From assembly GCA_000999025.1 (NCBI GenBank), contig LCFM01000011.1, positions 44,475 through 84,233 of the forward strand: a stretch of DNA of 39,759 bases, given 5' to 3'. The position numbers and the translations under genes are program-made. Positions within the stretch are counted from its first letter, which is position 1. Every line of letters begins with the position of its first letter. This DNA is from Parcubacteria group bacterium GW2011_GWA2_43_13. Lineage in GTDB: Bacteria > Patescibacteriota > Patescibacteriia > UBA9629 > GWA2-43-13. The notes beneath the pieces were generated by a model. It was not told the origin of the DNA, did not search any database, and saw only the letters and a list, made by a program, of their open reading frames with translations. This document shows, piece by piece, positions 17,539-25,117 of this stretch.

Positions 17539-17572
17539 AAAAAACGGTTACCTGAAAGGAAAACCGTTTTTT
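17539..17572 (-). terminator. Intrinsic terminator (usable in both directions)
   Basis: AAAAAACGGTT (17539-17549) pairs perfectly with AACCGTTTTTT (17562-17572), with an inner CCT-GAA-AGG. The A and T tracts give a U-run in either direction. It follows the C39 peptidase/small-protein operon and precedes the Nudix promoter. Confidence 0.8.
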
Positions 17573-17639
17573 ATCCCCTTCCATCTGATGGCCGTAATAG
17601 TGAATAAAAGGCCATGATGTAAGAGTAAACGTTGGGCTC

Positions 17640-17687
17640 TAAAAAATATTTAACTATTTATATATATAAATAGTTAAATATTTTTTA
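17640..17687. repeat. 48-bp perfect A/T palindrome
   Basis: The two halves (TAAAAAATATTTAACTATTT plus ATAT, and its exact reverse complement) meet at a TATATATA centre with no mismatches. It begins at the TAA stop of the 70-aa protein and has only one G-C pair per arm. As RNA it is a long A-U hairpin; as DNA it could extrude a cruciform. Between it and the terminator at 17539 lies another inverted repeat (ATGGCC...GGCCAT, about 17588-17618). Confidence 0.92.
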
Positions 17688-17897
17688 CATTGACCAATAT
17701 TTATGCGTTCCATATCCGCCAAAAAAGCATAAAAACGCTAAAAATAAGTATGCAAGTAAAAATGCTGTCATACCAGGGCGCTCTTGTTCATTATGGAAGT
17801 GCCAGCCCAAAAAGAAAAAACCTGCCAAAGCCGCAAAATAGAATACATAGACACCAACGAACAGAGTTGTTTGTAAAAATTCTTCTGATTGAATCAT
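17685..17897 (-). CDS. Small two-helix membrane protein
   Basis: This 70-aa protein has two hydrophobic segments (about residues 10-32, TLFVGVYVFYFAALAGFFFL, and 44-62, AFLLAYLFLAFLCFFGGYG) joined by a charged loop HFHNEQERPG. Its ATG overlaps the stop of the upstream C39 peptidase gene (ATGA), so translation is coupled and the two products may act together at the membrane. I do not recognise a family. The stop codon lies at the edge of the 48-bp palindrome. Confidence 0.72.
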   Translation of the reverse strand: MIQSEEFLQTTLFVGVYVFYFAALAGFFFLGWHFHNEQERPGMTAFLLAYLFLAFLCFFGGYGTHKYWSM

Positions 17898-18748
17898 ATC
17901 TCATTATGGTAGACCGCGATAATCTGTCGGTCATCTAAACGAATAGTACGTTGACTATTGTACCAGTTTGCAATAGATTTGTCAATAGTTTGGTAAGAAT
18001 AGGTATATTTTTCCCCTTTTCTCGTACCTGGATCATTGGTAATAAACTCGGATGTTGCTTCGTTATAGCCCTGAATAACCAGCATGTGGTATAAAGGTCC
18101 CTTACCGCTAAAATTTGGGTTATGAAGGGCTCTTCCAGCCGTAGGTGCTATGATCACCCCTCCTGTGGCTATAATTGTCTTTAAATCGTCAATTGTGGGG
18201 TCTTTGTGTACTGTAACGTTTTGTAAACCAAAAAAATCAGTTAAAATAAGGGCTGTTTGTTGGGCGTCAGTATCAATATAGTCGCCAAATGTCTTGATTT
18301 CCCAGTCCTTGATGGCATTGAGCTCTTGTTCTTGCTGGTTTTTTGATACAAACCGTTTGTTTTGCGCCCAAAAAGCGGCCATAAGAACGGCCGCTTCTTC
18401 GCAAAAATTCTGATACGGCTCATTCCAATTTGAGCTTGGGGCTTGGCTGGTAAATGGAACATCCCACAGTATTGTTGTTTTTTCTATGTGAGGATCTGCA
18501 GTCGGTTTAGGAACGAGAGTGTTATGTGTGTTTGTATTTTTGAGAATAGGCGATGGCGCGCTCTCGTTTGTTTTTTGAATCGGTTCTTGAGCAGGAGCGA
18601 CAACAGCCGGAGGGCTGTATGATTCTTGCCCGGAAAATACATATGAATTCTCTTGTTTGACTAATTTATAGAACGCAAAAAAAACACTTGCTCCGCCAAT
18701 AGCACAGGCAAGAAATATACTCGTTATGGTTCGCAATGAGGGTCTCAT
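17894..18748 (-). CDS. Membrane-anchored C39-like cysteine peptidase (peptidase_C39_2)
   Basis: A papain-fold hydrolase predicted to act outside the membrane. An N-terminal signal anchor (about residues 8-28, TITSIFLACAIGGASVFFAF) is followed by a Pro/Ser/Thr-rich linker to about residue 90. The catalytic domain begins with LWDVPFTSQAPSSNW. The likely catalytic residues are C116 in QNFCEEAA, H221 in YHMLVIQGY and N238/D239 in TNDPGTRKG. At 284 aa it is complete. Most members of this family lie outside ABC transporters, as here. The substrate is unknown; a peptidase or amidase acting on envelope material is an inference. Confidence 0.87.
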   Translation of the reverse strand: MRPSLRTITSIFLACAIGGASVFFAFYKLVKQENSYVFSGQESYSPPAVVAPAQEPIQKTNESAPSPILKNTNTHNTLVPKPTADPHIEKTTILWDVPFTSQAPSSNWNEPYQNFCEEAAVLMAAFWAQNKRFVSKNQQEQELNAIKDWEIKTFGDYIDTDAQQTALILTDFFGLQNVTVHKDPTIDDLKTIIATGGVIIAPTAGRALHNPNFSGKGPLYHMLVIQGYNEATSEFITNDPGTRKGEKYTYSYQTIDKSIANWYNSQRTIRLDDRQIIAVYHNEI

Positions 18749-18831
18749 ATCTATTAAGACGAATGTAGTCCGAAATCGTTACCCTCAATATATCACATCT
18801 ATTGAGACAGATTCTTCGTTTTTCTCTAATC

Positions 18832-18984
18832 CTCGGGAGTAGGGATGTGAACCCCAATTACCAGGACTCCTGCGACAAATCTCGAGGACATGGATTCGAA
18901 CCATGATTACCAGGGCCAGAACCTGGCGTCCTACCATTAGACGATCCTCGAATTTTGCGCGGGACACATGAGAGGACACCCGAG
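18832..18984 (-). other. Outer tRNA-like structure enclosing tRNA-Gln
   Basis: On the minus strand CTCGGGTGT (18976-18984) can pair with ACTCCCGAG (18832-18840), with one mismatch. The 3' part has a T-arm-like hairpin TGGGG-TTCACAT-CCCTA directly before a seven-base acceptor strand and a G. The 5' part (TCGGGTGTCCTCTCATG) resembles the tRNA-Gln 5' half, and the 3' part matches the tRNA-Gln 3' half at roughly 24 of 35 aligned bases. The full tRNA-Gln lies between them, flanked by AAAT and ATTT, which extend its acceptor helix. The T-loop lacks A58 and no good D-arm is seen, so this is probably a decayed tRNA copy with a tRNA inserted. Confidence 0.55.
18881..18951 (-). tRNA. tRNA-Gln (anticodon CUG)
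   Basis: The cloverleaf is complete over 71 nt: acceptor TCGAGGA/TCCTCGA with discriminator G, D-arm GTCTAATGGTAGGAC, anticodon arm CCAGG-TTCTGGC-CCTGG (anticodon CTG), and T-arm CATGG-TTCGAAT-CCATG. The CCA end is not encoded, so CCA-adding enzyme is needed. It lies downstream of dnaX on the same strand with no obvious promoter of its own. Confidence 0.95.
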
Positions 18985-19002
18985 AATTAAAGAAAAACAT
19001 TA

Positions 19003-20496
19003 TCAATCCGCAACCGCGCCTTCAAACGTTTCAAGCACGACAGCGAGAACATCATCCTTATTCGTATCGGTCTTGATTGGTTTTTCTTCTGACGCAATGG
19101 TGCGTATATCATATACAACACCAAATACATTGCGCAATGCTTGTTGTACAACTGCTTTATTTTTTTGATTATTGATGATATCTTGGTGAAATTTATAAGA
19201 AAAAGCAATAGTAAGGATTGTATTATTCACAGCAATGGGCTGGGCAACTCCCAAAACAAACGAAAGTGACGGGGCGTGATGTTGGATATAATCCAAAACC
19301 TCTTCCCATCGCTGTTGAATGGTTTGTATTGTATGGTCAGATTTTTCAGTATGATGTTGTGTTAATGGTTCATGAATAAGCGCGGCGCCAGGACCTGGAG
19401 TGGGAGGAACCTGCGGAGCTGACGCGGGTACTGGATTAGTATGATGAGAAGCAGACGTTGCTCGGTTTAATACCATTTCAACGGCAACTAATTCAAGCGG
19501 AAGATGAGGTATTTCTGTCATTTTCCGAATATCAGGCATGCGTTGAATAAGCATATCAAGAAAGGTAAAAAGAATACTCCCCTTATCCATGTTCTGATCG
19601 CTTATTTCTTGCATCATTTTTTGTCTTATAACAATAACTGTATCTTGGGCAAAGCGTTCGATGTCAACTCCTTCATTAATAAGCTGTTGAATTAAAGAGA
19701 GGGCTGAGTCGATTTTTTTATCAAGAACCGCTGTGATCCATTGTTCAATCAACACGCGATCAGAGCGTGGAAGCACTAATCCCGCGTGTTCCCATGTAAT
19801 TCTTTGCTCTCCCAGTGAAAGTAATTGCCCTAAAATGCTTTCCGCATCTCGTCCACATCCTTCTGCTCGAAGGATAAGTGTGTCAACAACATCTTCCTCT
19901 ATAGAGGCACCTTCTTTTTCAGCAATCGCCATAAGCCGCGTTTTCAGTTCGGTTGAAGGAAGTTTTTTAAAATCAAATCGCTGGCATCGGGAGATAATCG
20001 TTTCCGGAAGTTTATGCACTTCGGTTGTTGCTAAAATAAACAGAGCGTGAGCAGGCGGCTCTTCAATCGTTTTTAACAGCGCGTTGAATGCTTCAGATGT
20101 GAGCATGTGCACTTCATCTATAATAAACACGTTATATAATCCTTGTTGGGGAAAGAATTTTACATGTTCTCTCAATTCCCGTATTTCGTTGATGCCTCTG
20201 TGAGACGCGGCGTCTATTTCAATAAGATTCAAAGAGCGCCCTTCATTGATTGCAGTGCATGATTCGCATTCATTACATGGCTCGCTTGCCGTGCTTTCCC
20301 TTGTTTGGCAATTAATGGTCTTTGCCATAATACGGGCCAATGTTGTTTTCCCCACTCCGCGCGGACCACAAAAAAGATACGCATGGGCAAGGCGATTCAT
20401 TTTTACCTCCTGCTCAAGCGTAGCTTTTATGTGCTGTTGTCCTATGATCTCAGAAAAGCACTGTGGCCTGTATTTGCGGTAAAGCGTTGATGACAT
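19003..20496 (-). CDS. dnaX: DNA polymerase III gamma/tau subunit
   Basis: This is the clamp-loader ATPase of the replicative polymerase. The N-terminus MSSTLYRKYRPQCFSEIIGQ is typical. Walker A GPRGVGKTT is at residues 44-52, zinc-binding cysteines are at C63, C74, C77 and C80, Walker B IIDEVHML is near 125-132, and the arginine-finger loop ETIISRCQRF follows. At 497 aa it is closer to a short tau than to gamma; a Pro-rich linker (about 345-375) leads to a C-terminal polymerase-binding-like domain. I see no strong slippery heptamer for gamma formation. The tRNA-Gln region follows 52 bp downstream. Confidence 0.96.
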   Translation of the reverse strand: MSSTLYRKYRPQCFSEIIGQQHIKATLEQEVKMNRLAHAYLFCGPRGVGKTTLARIMAKTINCQTRESTASEPCNECESCTAINEGRSLNLIEIDAASHRGINEIRELREHVKFFPQQGLYNVFIIDEVHMLTSEAFNALLKTIEEPPAHALFILATTEVHKLPETIISRCQRFDFKKLPSTELKTRLMAIAEKEGASIEEDVVDTLILRAEGCGRDAESILGQLLSLGEQRITWEHAGLVLPRSDRVLIEQWITAVLDKKIDSALSLIQQLINEGVDIERFAQDTVIVIRQKMMQEISDQNMDKGSILFTFLDMLIQRMPDIRKMTEIPHLPLELVAVEMVLNRATSASHHTNPVPASAPQVPPTPGPGAALIHEPLTQHHTEKSDHTIQTIQQRWEEVLDYIQHHAPSLSFVLGVAQPIAVNNTILTIAFSYKFHQDIINNQKNKAVVQQALRNVFGVVYDIRTIASEEKPIKTDTNKDDVLAVVLETFEGAVAD

Positions 20497-20587
20497 ATCA
20501 AAAAAATGACAAAACTATAGGGGGCACAGCGCCTACAGTAGAAATATCTCAATGTCAAACTTAATATTTATTCATTTTTGTTATTTA

Positions 20588-21211
20588 TCAGAGAGTATCA
20601 AGATCATCTAATGGAGATAATAGATCATGATCTTCTACTGTATTAAGCGCTGGGTATGGTGAGGTGGTGGAAAGTTCTTTTATCACATTTTCAACTGCGG
20701 CCCATGAACATTCGCGATTTTGGGGCACTAAAATCACAACTTCATCGCCCAATTCCGCATGGAAAAAAGTTAATGACGCTGTGAGCATGTGATATATTTT
20801 TCCTTCTGCAAGAACGCATAGCCTGTTGGTTTCTTCATCTTCAATCAAAACGCCTTTCAAGCGATTGCGTTCAACAGGCCCGGTTTGTTTATACAAAAAT
20901 CTGCCATCATGCGTAATTGCGAGTTTCAACCGATCACCGCACACTAATTTTGATTTTGACGCGTAATTTGCAGGCACTGAATACCGTTTGGCATCAGGGC
21001 CGATCATGTTTTGACCATCAAATTCTCCTTCAACAATATGCCCTTCTTCAGAATCATACGCAGATCCCGTGATATGGGTTGAGGTGTGCGACGCGTTTGA
21101 CTCTTCGGAAATGCCGGAATCAGAATTTTCAAGAAGCGATCGGGCTGATTTGAGCAGATTTTCTGCTTGTTCTACAAGGGTTGTTACCCGTTTGATAGTA
21201 TGTTCATGCAT
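20588..21211 (-). CDS. Conserved hypothetical protein with a GEFDGQNMIGPD-type core
   Basis: A 207-aa soluble protein. Residues 1-30 form a predicted amphipathic helix (TIKRVTTLVEQAENLLKSAR), followed by a Ser/Glu-rich linker. The core from about residue 60 is beta-rich: VEGEFDGQNMIGPDAKRYSV, PANYASKSKLVCGDRLKL, FLYKQTGPVER. The central motif resembles a protein type I associate with Patescibacteria, but I know no function for it. The acidic tail ends DDLDTL. It is 91 bp upstream of dnaX on the same strand, and a replication- or nucleic-acid-linked role would be guesswork. The core looks like a small beta-barrel such as an OB or S1-like fold, which is untested. Confidence 0.8.
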   Translation of the reverse strand: MHEHTIKRVTTLVEQAENLLKSARSLLENSDSGISEESNASHTSTHITGSAYDSEEGHIVEGEFDGQNMIGPDAKRYSVPANYASKSKLVCGDRLKLAITHDGRFLYKQTGPVERNRLKGVLIEDEETNRLCVLAEGKIYHMLTASLTFFHAELGDEVVILVPQNRECSWAAVENVIKELSTTSPYPALNTVEDHDLLSPLDDLDTL

Positions 21212-21279
21212 AGAAGTTTGTTTTGACTTTGTATTGTATTGATTTTTTGTAAATTGTCAATGGAGCGATGCGGTAGATA

Positions 21280-23847
21280 CTATCGGGACGGCTCAATTGT
21301 TGAAAATGTCTCGGCTTTGGCAGTTGATGTCCCAAGTTTTGTTCTTAAAAGAATTTCTTGTTCAATGCTTTTGCGGTCTTTCCCGTATTTCAAGCGTGAT
21401 AAATCTTTTATCGCTTGGGCAAGCTCGTGACTCCCTTGTTGTGGCGGATATGTTTTCATATCAAATGGCCGAGCCGCTGTGTTATCAATCAATAATTTCA
21501 TATACACGGTGTATTTTCCCACATTAATCACATCGTATTCGTTAAACACCGGCGCGTATTCTTTTGCGAAAATTTCCGCGTCTTCAACGCCAATGCGGTA
21601 TGAAATCAGCGTACCAATGTTGCCAAACACAGCATCGCGTATTTTTGTATCATTATTTGAAACAAGCTGGGAAACATACTGATGAGCGACAGTCAAACAC
21701 AGACGATATTTTCGCGCTTCAGAAAGAATAGTTGCAATGCTATCGGTAACAAAGTTTTGAAATTCGTCAATGTACAAATAAAAATCATGCCGTTCTTTTT
21801 CTGGCAGATCAGCGCGGCTCAATGCCGCCATTTGTAGTTTTGCGACAAGGATAAGTCCTAAAAGATTACTATTGACTTCGCCTGTTTTTCCTTTTGAAAG
21901 GTTGATTAATAAGATTTTTTTATTATCCATAACATCGCGGATATCAAAACCTGATCGTGGCTGACCGATAATATTGCGCATCATTTCGTTTTCCACAAAG
22001 CGACCGACTTTTGAAATAAGATACCCGAGCATTTCGGACTTATGAAAATCAGTTGTTTGCGCCATTTCTTTTTCCCAAAACGAACGCACCACAGGATCGG
22101 AAACAAATTGCAATTTATACTCTTGAAACTCTTTATCTGTAAACATGCGAGGAATGTCCGCGATAGTGCCGGGATGCTCTTTATCCGCCATCAGAGTCAG
22201 CATCACATTGCGCATATTGTGTTCAAACATAGGGCCGATCATTTCCGGCGGAAACAGTTTATAAAATATTTGAATCATTTCCTGCACCACAAAATCCATT
22301 TGCTCTTCTGTTCTGTATTCCAGCATATTCAAGCCGATCGGCCGATCTGTATCACCCGGGCAAAAATACACCACATCATCAACTCGGTCTTTGGGGATAT
22401 GTTCTAAAATTGAATCAATTAAATCCCCATGCGGATCAATCACGCCGACTCCTTCGCCATTTTGAATATCTTGAATCGCCATATTGGCAATAAGCACTGA
22501 TTTACCGCTTCCTGATCTCCCAATCAGATACACATGGCGTCTGCGATCTTCGCGTTTGATGCGAATTTCTTTTTTCTGACTGCGATAATCGCTGTATCCA
22601 AGCAATAATCCCTCGCGTGGCGTATTTTGAGGTGGCGGAGCTTTTTTTGCTGACAGCCATTCAATATTCGGCGCGTCCATATCAGGATGCGGAAGGTGCC
22701 AAATACTGGTAAGTTCTTCTGTATTTAAAATAATTTTGTGGCGTTTGTGAAAGGTTCTATACACAAAAGCGGAAATCATTTTATCATCTCCTTTTATGCG
22801 TTTAAATCCATTGCCTTTTTCTCCGGCATCATATTCTGAAAACGCGTTTGTTATACTATTGACGTCAACTTCTGCTTTTCCCGGAGTTGGCGAAGATGCG
22901 ATAATGCGCACATTTACCTGAAAGGCAAATTTTGACGCCTTTTCCTCTATCCCCTTTACGATCTCTTCTTCCATTGGCGAAAGTTTATACAGTTCTTGTG
23001 GCTGTTGTCCTTTTCCCATGGATTTCGAATCATTGCCAAGCACGCTTTGTGTTGCTCCAGCAATGGCTCCGGAAACCGGAGAAAATATTTTTAATCCGGG
23101 AACACCCATCCCTGCTTCGGCAAGCGCTTTTTTTAACGACTTTCCTTGTTGCATTTTTGAAGCGATTTGAAGACCTTTTTTCGTCCATTTTCTTTTAATG
23201 GGACAGGTAATAATTTGAATAGCGGCGCCTTCTTTTTCCCCTATTTTTGATAATGCATTGGTTAACGCTTCAAGCGGATCGGCGCCATCCATAAGGCGGT
23301 ATGTTTTGATTGGAAAAAAAGCATGCCGTCTGAACGTTAATGCTGAAACAGTTGTTTCTCCGGTTGGAGAAAAAATATTATAATCAGGAACTTCTTCAAT
23401 ATGTGCTTGATAATACTGGGCATGAATTTGTTGCTCCACATATTGTTTCAGTTCATCTGGCACAATAATATAAAAAGCGATAAGCCCGCGCTCTACAATA
23501 ATTTCAAATGACATGTATATTTCCGCGCCTTTCCAAAATCGGTTCCACGGTTTAGGCCGTTGGATCCCGGCGAGATTGGCATACATTACTTCAGCCACTG
23601 ATATCACCTCGGCAAGGTTCTTTTTTTGCCCTTCTTCTTTTTGTTCGCTCCCTTCTTTGGGTAGAATGATTTTTAGAATAGCTGTTCCAAATGTGTGATT
23701 CATGCGGTGTCGTTTTCGTATGATAAACCGCGTGATAAAAACAATGCCAATCGCAAGAATAAGCGCTCCTGCAATGCCAAACAACCACCACAAGAGCAGT
23801 TCTATTGGGTTCATAAGAGAAGGCGCATCGGACACATTAACCGGCAT
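21280..23847 (-). CDS. Type IV secretion/TraG-like membrane ATPase
   Basis: An 855-aa FtsK/HerA-type ATPase with an N-terminal membrane helix (about residues 13-38, IELLLWWLFGIAGALILAIG). Walker A GRSGSGKSVL is near 442-451, followed by GVIDPHGDLIDSILEHIP; Walker B LYIDEFQNFV is near 688-697 and a sensor-like TVAHQYVSQL follows. These are features of VirD4/TraG/DUF87 proteins that move DNA or protein across the membrane. No other secretion genes are in the window. I chose ATG 23847 (MPVNVSDAP), one base after the upstream stop; a longer frame to 23904 would overlap that gene. A DNA-uptake or surface-export role is inference. Confidence 0.88.
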   Translation of the reverse strand: MPVNVSDAPSLMNPIELLLWWLFGIAGALILAIGIVFITRFIIRKRHRMNHTFGTAILKIILPKEGSEQKEEGQKKNLAEVISVAEVMYANLAGIQRPKPWNRFWKGAEIYMSFEIIVERGLIAFYIIVPDELKQYVEQQIHAQYYQAHIEEVPDYNIFSPTGETTVSALTFRRHAFFPIKTYRLMDGADPLEALTNALSKIGEKEGAAIQIITCPIKRKWTKKGLQIASKMQQGKSLKKALAEAGMGVPGLKIFSPVSGAIAGATQSVLGNDSKSMGKGQQPQELYKLSPMEEEIVKGIEEKASKFAFQVNVRIIASSPTPGKAEVDVNSITNAFSEYDAGEKGNGFKRIKGDDKMISAFVYRTFHKRHKIILNTEELTSIWHLPHPDMDAPNIEWLSAKKAPPPQNTPREGLLLGYSDYRSQKKEIRIKREDRRRHVYLIGRSGSGKSVLIANMAIQDIQNGEGVGVIDPHGDLIDSILEHIPKDRVDDVVYFCPGDTDRPIGLNMLEYRTEEQMDFVVQEMIQIFYKLFPPEMIGPMFEHNMRNVMLTLMADKEHPGTIADIPRMFTDKEFQEYKLQFVSDPVVRSFWEKEMAQTTDFHKSEMLGYLISKVGRFVENEMMRNIIGQPRSGFDIRDVMDNKKILLINLSKGKTGEVNSNLLGLILVAKLQMAALSRADLPEKERHDFYLYIDEFQNFVTDSIATILSEARKYRLCLTVAHQYVSQLVSNNDTKIRDAVFGNIGTLISYRIGVEDAEIFAKEYAPVFNEYDVINVGKYTVYMKLLIDNTAARPFDMKTYPPQQGSHELAQAIKDLSRLKYGKDRKSIEQEILLRTKLGTSTAKAETFSTIEPSR

Positions 23848-23848
23848 C

Positions 23849-24439
23849 CTACGCTGCGATTGCGTTGTCGTTAGAAGCATATAATTCCGGATATATCTGT
23901 TCACTTATTTCTTCTGCAAAGCATTTGAGCTCTTGTTCAAGATACGCTTTCTTCACATCCGGAAACAGCGCGTGAAATACATCTCGTAACGCATTTCCTT
24001 CTGTAAGGAGATAGAAGAAAGTTGTTTCTGATTCTCGAGCCGAAGAAAAATGAGCATGGTTTAAAATTAAATCAATGATTCTATCTCGCAACGGATTGCT
24101 CATAGCCCGGAATTTTTTTTGATGATGTTCATCAAGATTGGCATACGCTTCTCCGCACGAGAGATCTCCAATTTTATGCCATAAAAAAAGATGAGTTACT
24201 CTCTCTGTTACCTCGTGCTTTGACGCACGATCAAATTCAATAGGAGATGTTTCTGCTGTATCGCGGGGGGCACCGACAACAGGATATTCTATTATGGCTC
24301 GCGGCGGTACTGTTTCAGAAGGAGATTGGACAGGAGGTTCTGATGATGATTCAATAGAAAATTTTCTTTCAAGGGAAGACGGCGTTATTTCTTGAGCTGG
24401 GATGATTCGTTTTTCAGGAAGAGTGGTTTGATCTGCCAT
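23849..24439 (-). CDS. Hypothetical protein in operon with the TraG-like ATPase
   Basis: A 196-aa protein I do not recognise. The first 70 residues are Pro/Ser/Glu-rich and probably disordered (SSLERKFSIESSSEPPVQSP). The rest is predicted helical and has no membrane segment (HEVTERVTHLFLWHKIGDLS, NPLRDRIIDLILNHAHF, KKAYLEQELKCFAEEISEQI). Its stop is one base before the ATPase start, so translation is probably coupled. A cytosolic adaptor or partner of the ATPase is a reasonable guess, but unsupported by any motif. Confidence 0.72.
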   Translation of the reverse strand: MADQTTLPEKRIIPAQEITPSSLERKFSIESSSEPPVQSPSETVPPRAIIEYPVVGAPRDTAETSPIEFDRASKHEVTERVTHLFLWHKIGDLSCGEAYANLDEHHQKKFRAMSNPLRDRIIDLILNHAHFSSARESETTFFYLLTEGNALRDVFHALFPDVKKAYLEQELKCFAEEISEQIYPELYASNDNAIAA

Positions 24440-24534
24440 AAGTGAGTATGTAAATGATACTAATCACTGTCATTTTTAAGTATAGCATATTCCATAACGA
24501 ACAAGTATATCATTATATCTGTATGTTAAAAAAA

Positions 24535-24563
24535 TTGACAAAAGAGTGAGAAGGTTATACCAT
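24535..24563 (+). promoter_or_regulatory. Upstream promoter (P1) of rpmA
   Basis: A consensus -35 TTGACA (24535-24540), 17-bp spacer and -10 TACCAT (24558-24563). The predicted start is near 24570, about 20 nt before the first leader hairpin. Confidence 0.6.
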
Positions 24564-24569
24564 TTGCTT

Positions 24570-24646
24570 TATTCACACGCATTCACAACGTATCAGTCGT
24601 TGGAGGGCTGATACGGCAGTAACTCTGATGGGTTACTGTTTTTTTC
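24570..24646 (+). ncRNA. Two-hairpin leader or small RNA ending in an intrinsic terminator, upstream of rpmA
   Basis: From the predicted P1 start, hairpin 1 pairs CGTATCAG (24589-24596) with CTGATACG (24608-24615) around a loop containing GGAGGG. Hairpin 2, one base later, pairs CAGTAAC (24617-24623) with GTTACTG (24632-24638) and is followed by seven T residues. This reads as a short terminated transcript or an attenuator controlling rpmA. In many bacteria rplU and rpmA share a ribosomal-protein leader; here rplU is absent from the locus. Confidence 0.55.
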
Positions 24647-24676
24647 TTGACAAAACAGGATATAGTATAGTAAACT
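24647..24676 (+). promoter_or_regulatory. Possible second promoter (P2) of rpmA
   Basis: TTGACA (24647-24652) begins one base after the terminator T-run. A weaker -10 TAAACT (24671-24676) follows with an 18-bp spacer, about 33 bp before the rpmA ATG. Together with P1 this would let rpmA be read even if the leader terminates. Confidence 0.45.
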
Positions 24677-24708
24677 TTTTACGTTATTTTAGCTTTTTTA
24701 TCTTTATT

Positions 24709-24990
24709 ATGGCACATACAAAAGCAGGCGGCTCTACCCAGTTAGGGCGAGATTCACAGTCAAAACGATTAGGCGTTAAAAAATACGGAGGCGAATACGT
24801 TAAGCCGGGTATGATTATTATCCGCCAGCGCGGAACAAAAGTGCATGCAGGGGTTGGAGTAAAACAAGGTAAAGATGATACTTTGTATGCAGGTACCGAA
24901 GGAAAGGTCGCATTTTCAACTCGAAAACTACTTAAATACCACGGCAAGCGCGTGGCTACTAAAATAGTCAATGTAATACCTATACAATAA
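24709..24990 (+). CDS. rpmA: 50S ribosomal protein L27
   Basis: L27 reaches the peptidyl-transferase centre with its N-terminal tail. At 93 aa it has the expected start [20 protein letters not shown] and the conserved [10 protein letters not shown] and [11 protein letters not shown]. There is no Firmicutes-type cleavable N-terminal extension. A longer frame opens at 24628, but it would include leader and promoter sequence, so ATG 24709 is chosen. No Shine-Dalgarno motif precedes it. It stands alone on the plus strand, without rplU, and ends at a strong terminator (24998-25027). Confidence 0.97.
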   Translation: MAHTKAGGSTQLGRDSQSKRLGVKKYGGEYVKPGMIIIRQRGTKVHAGVGVKQGKDDTLYAGTEGKVAFSTRKLLKYHGKRVATKIVNVIPIQ

Positions 24991-24997
24991 GGACTAT

Positions 24998-25027
24998 AAA
25001 AAAGATGGCTGTTGCGCCATCTTTTTT
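24998..25027 (+). terminator. Bidirectional intrinsic terminator between rpmA and pyrG
   Basis: AAAAAAGATGGC (24998-25009) pairs perfectly with GCCATCTTTTTT (25016-25027) around a six-base loop. The flanking A and T tracts serve both converging genes. Confidence 0.9.
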
Positions 25028-25104
25028 ATTATAGAGACGCCCTGATGGGGCGTCTAAAAACGGTAAGTGTTTGCTCAAGGCATACAACGGCGCGTCTCTA
25101 TAAT
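25028..25104. repeat. Long composite member of the TAGAGACG repeat family
   Basis: The outer arms ATTATAGAGACGC and GCGTCTCTATAAT are perfect inverted repeats. Read on the minus strand, the internal order (TAGAGACG, GCCGTTGT, CTTGAG, TACCG, TTTTTAGACGCCCC) matches the copy at 9723-9815. It sits directly after the rpmA terminator, before the pyrG stop. Confidence 0.9.
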
Positions 25105-25117
25105 ACAAGTTCTCATA

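Noticed and set aside
17459-17540. FMN riboswitch ahead of the rib operon
   Set aside because: The leader from the likely promoter to the Nudix start is only about 40 nt, too short for an RFN element, and none of its conserved blocks are present.
19003-20496. dnaX gamma-forming frameshift site
   Set aside because: I did not find an A AAA AAG-like slippery sequence in frame followed by a stem.
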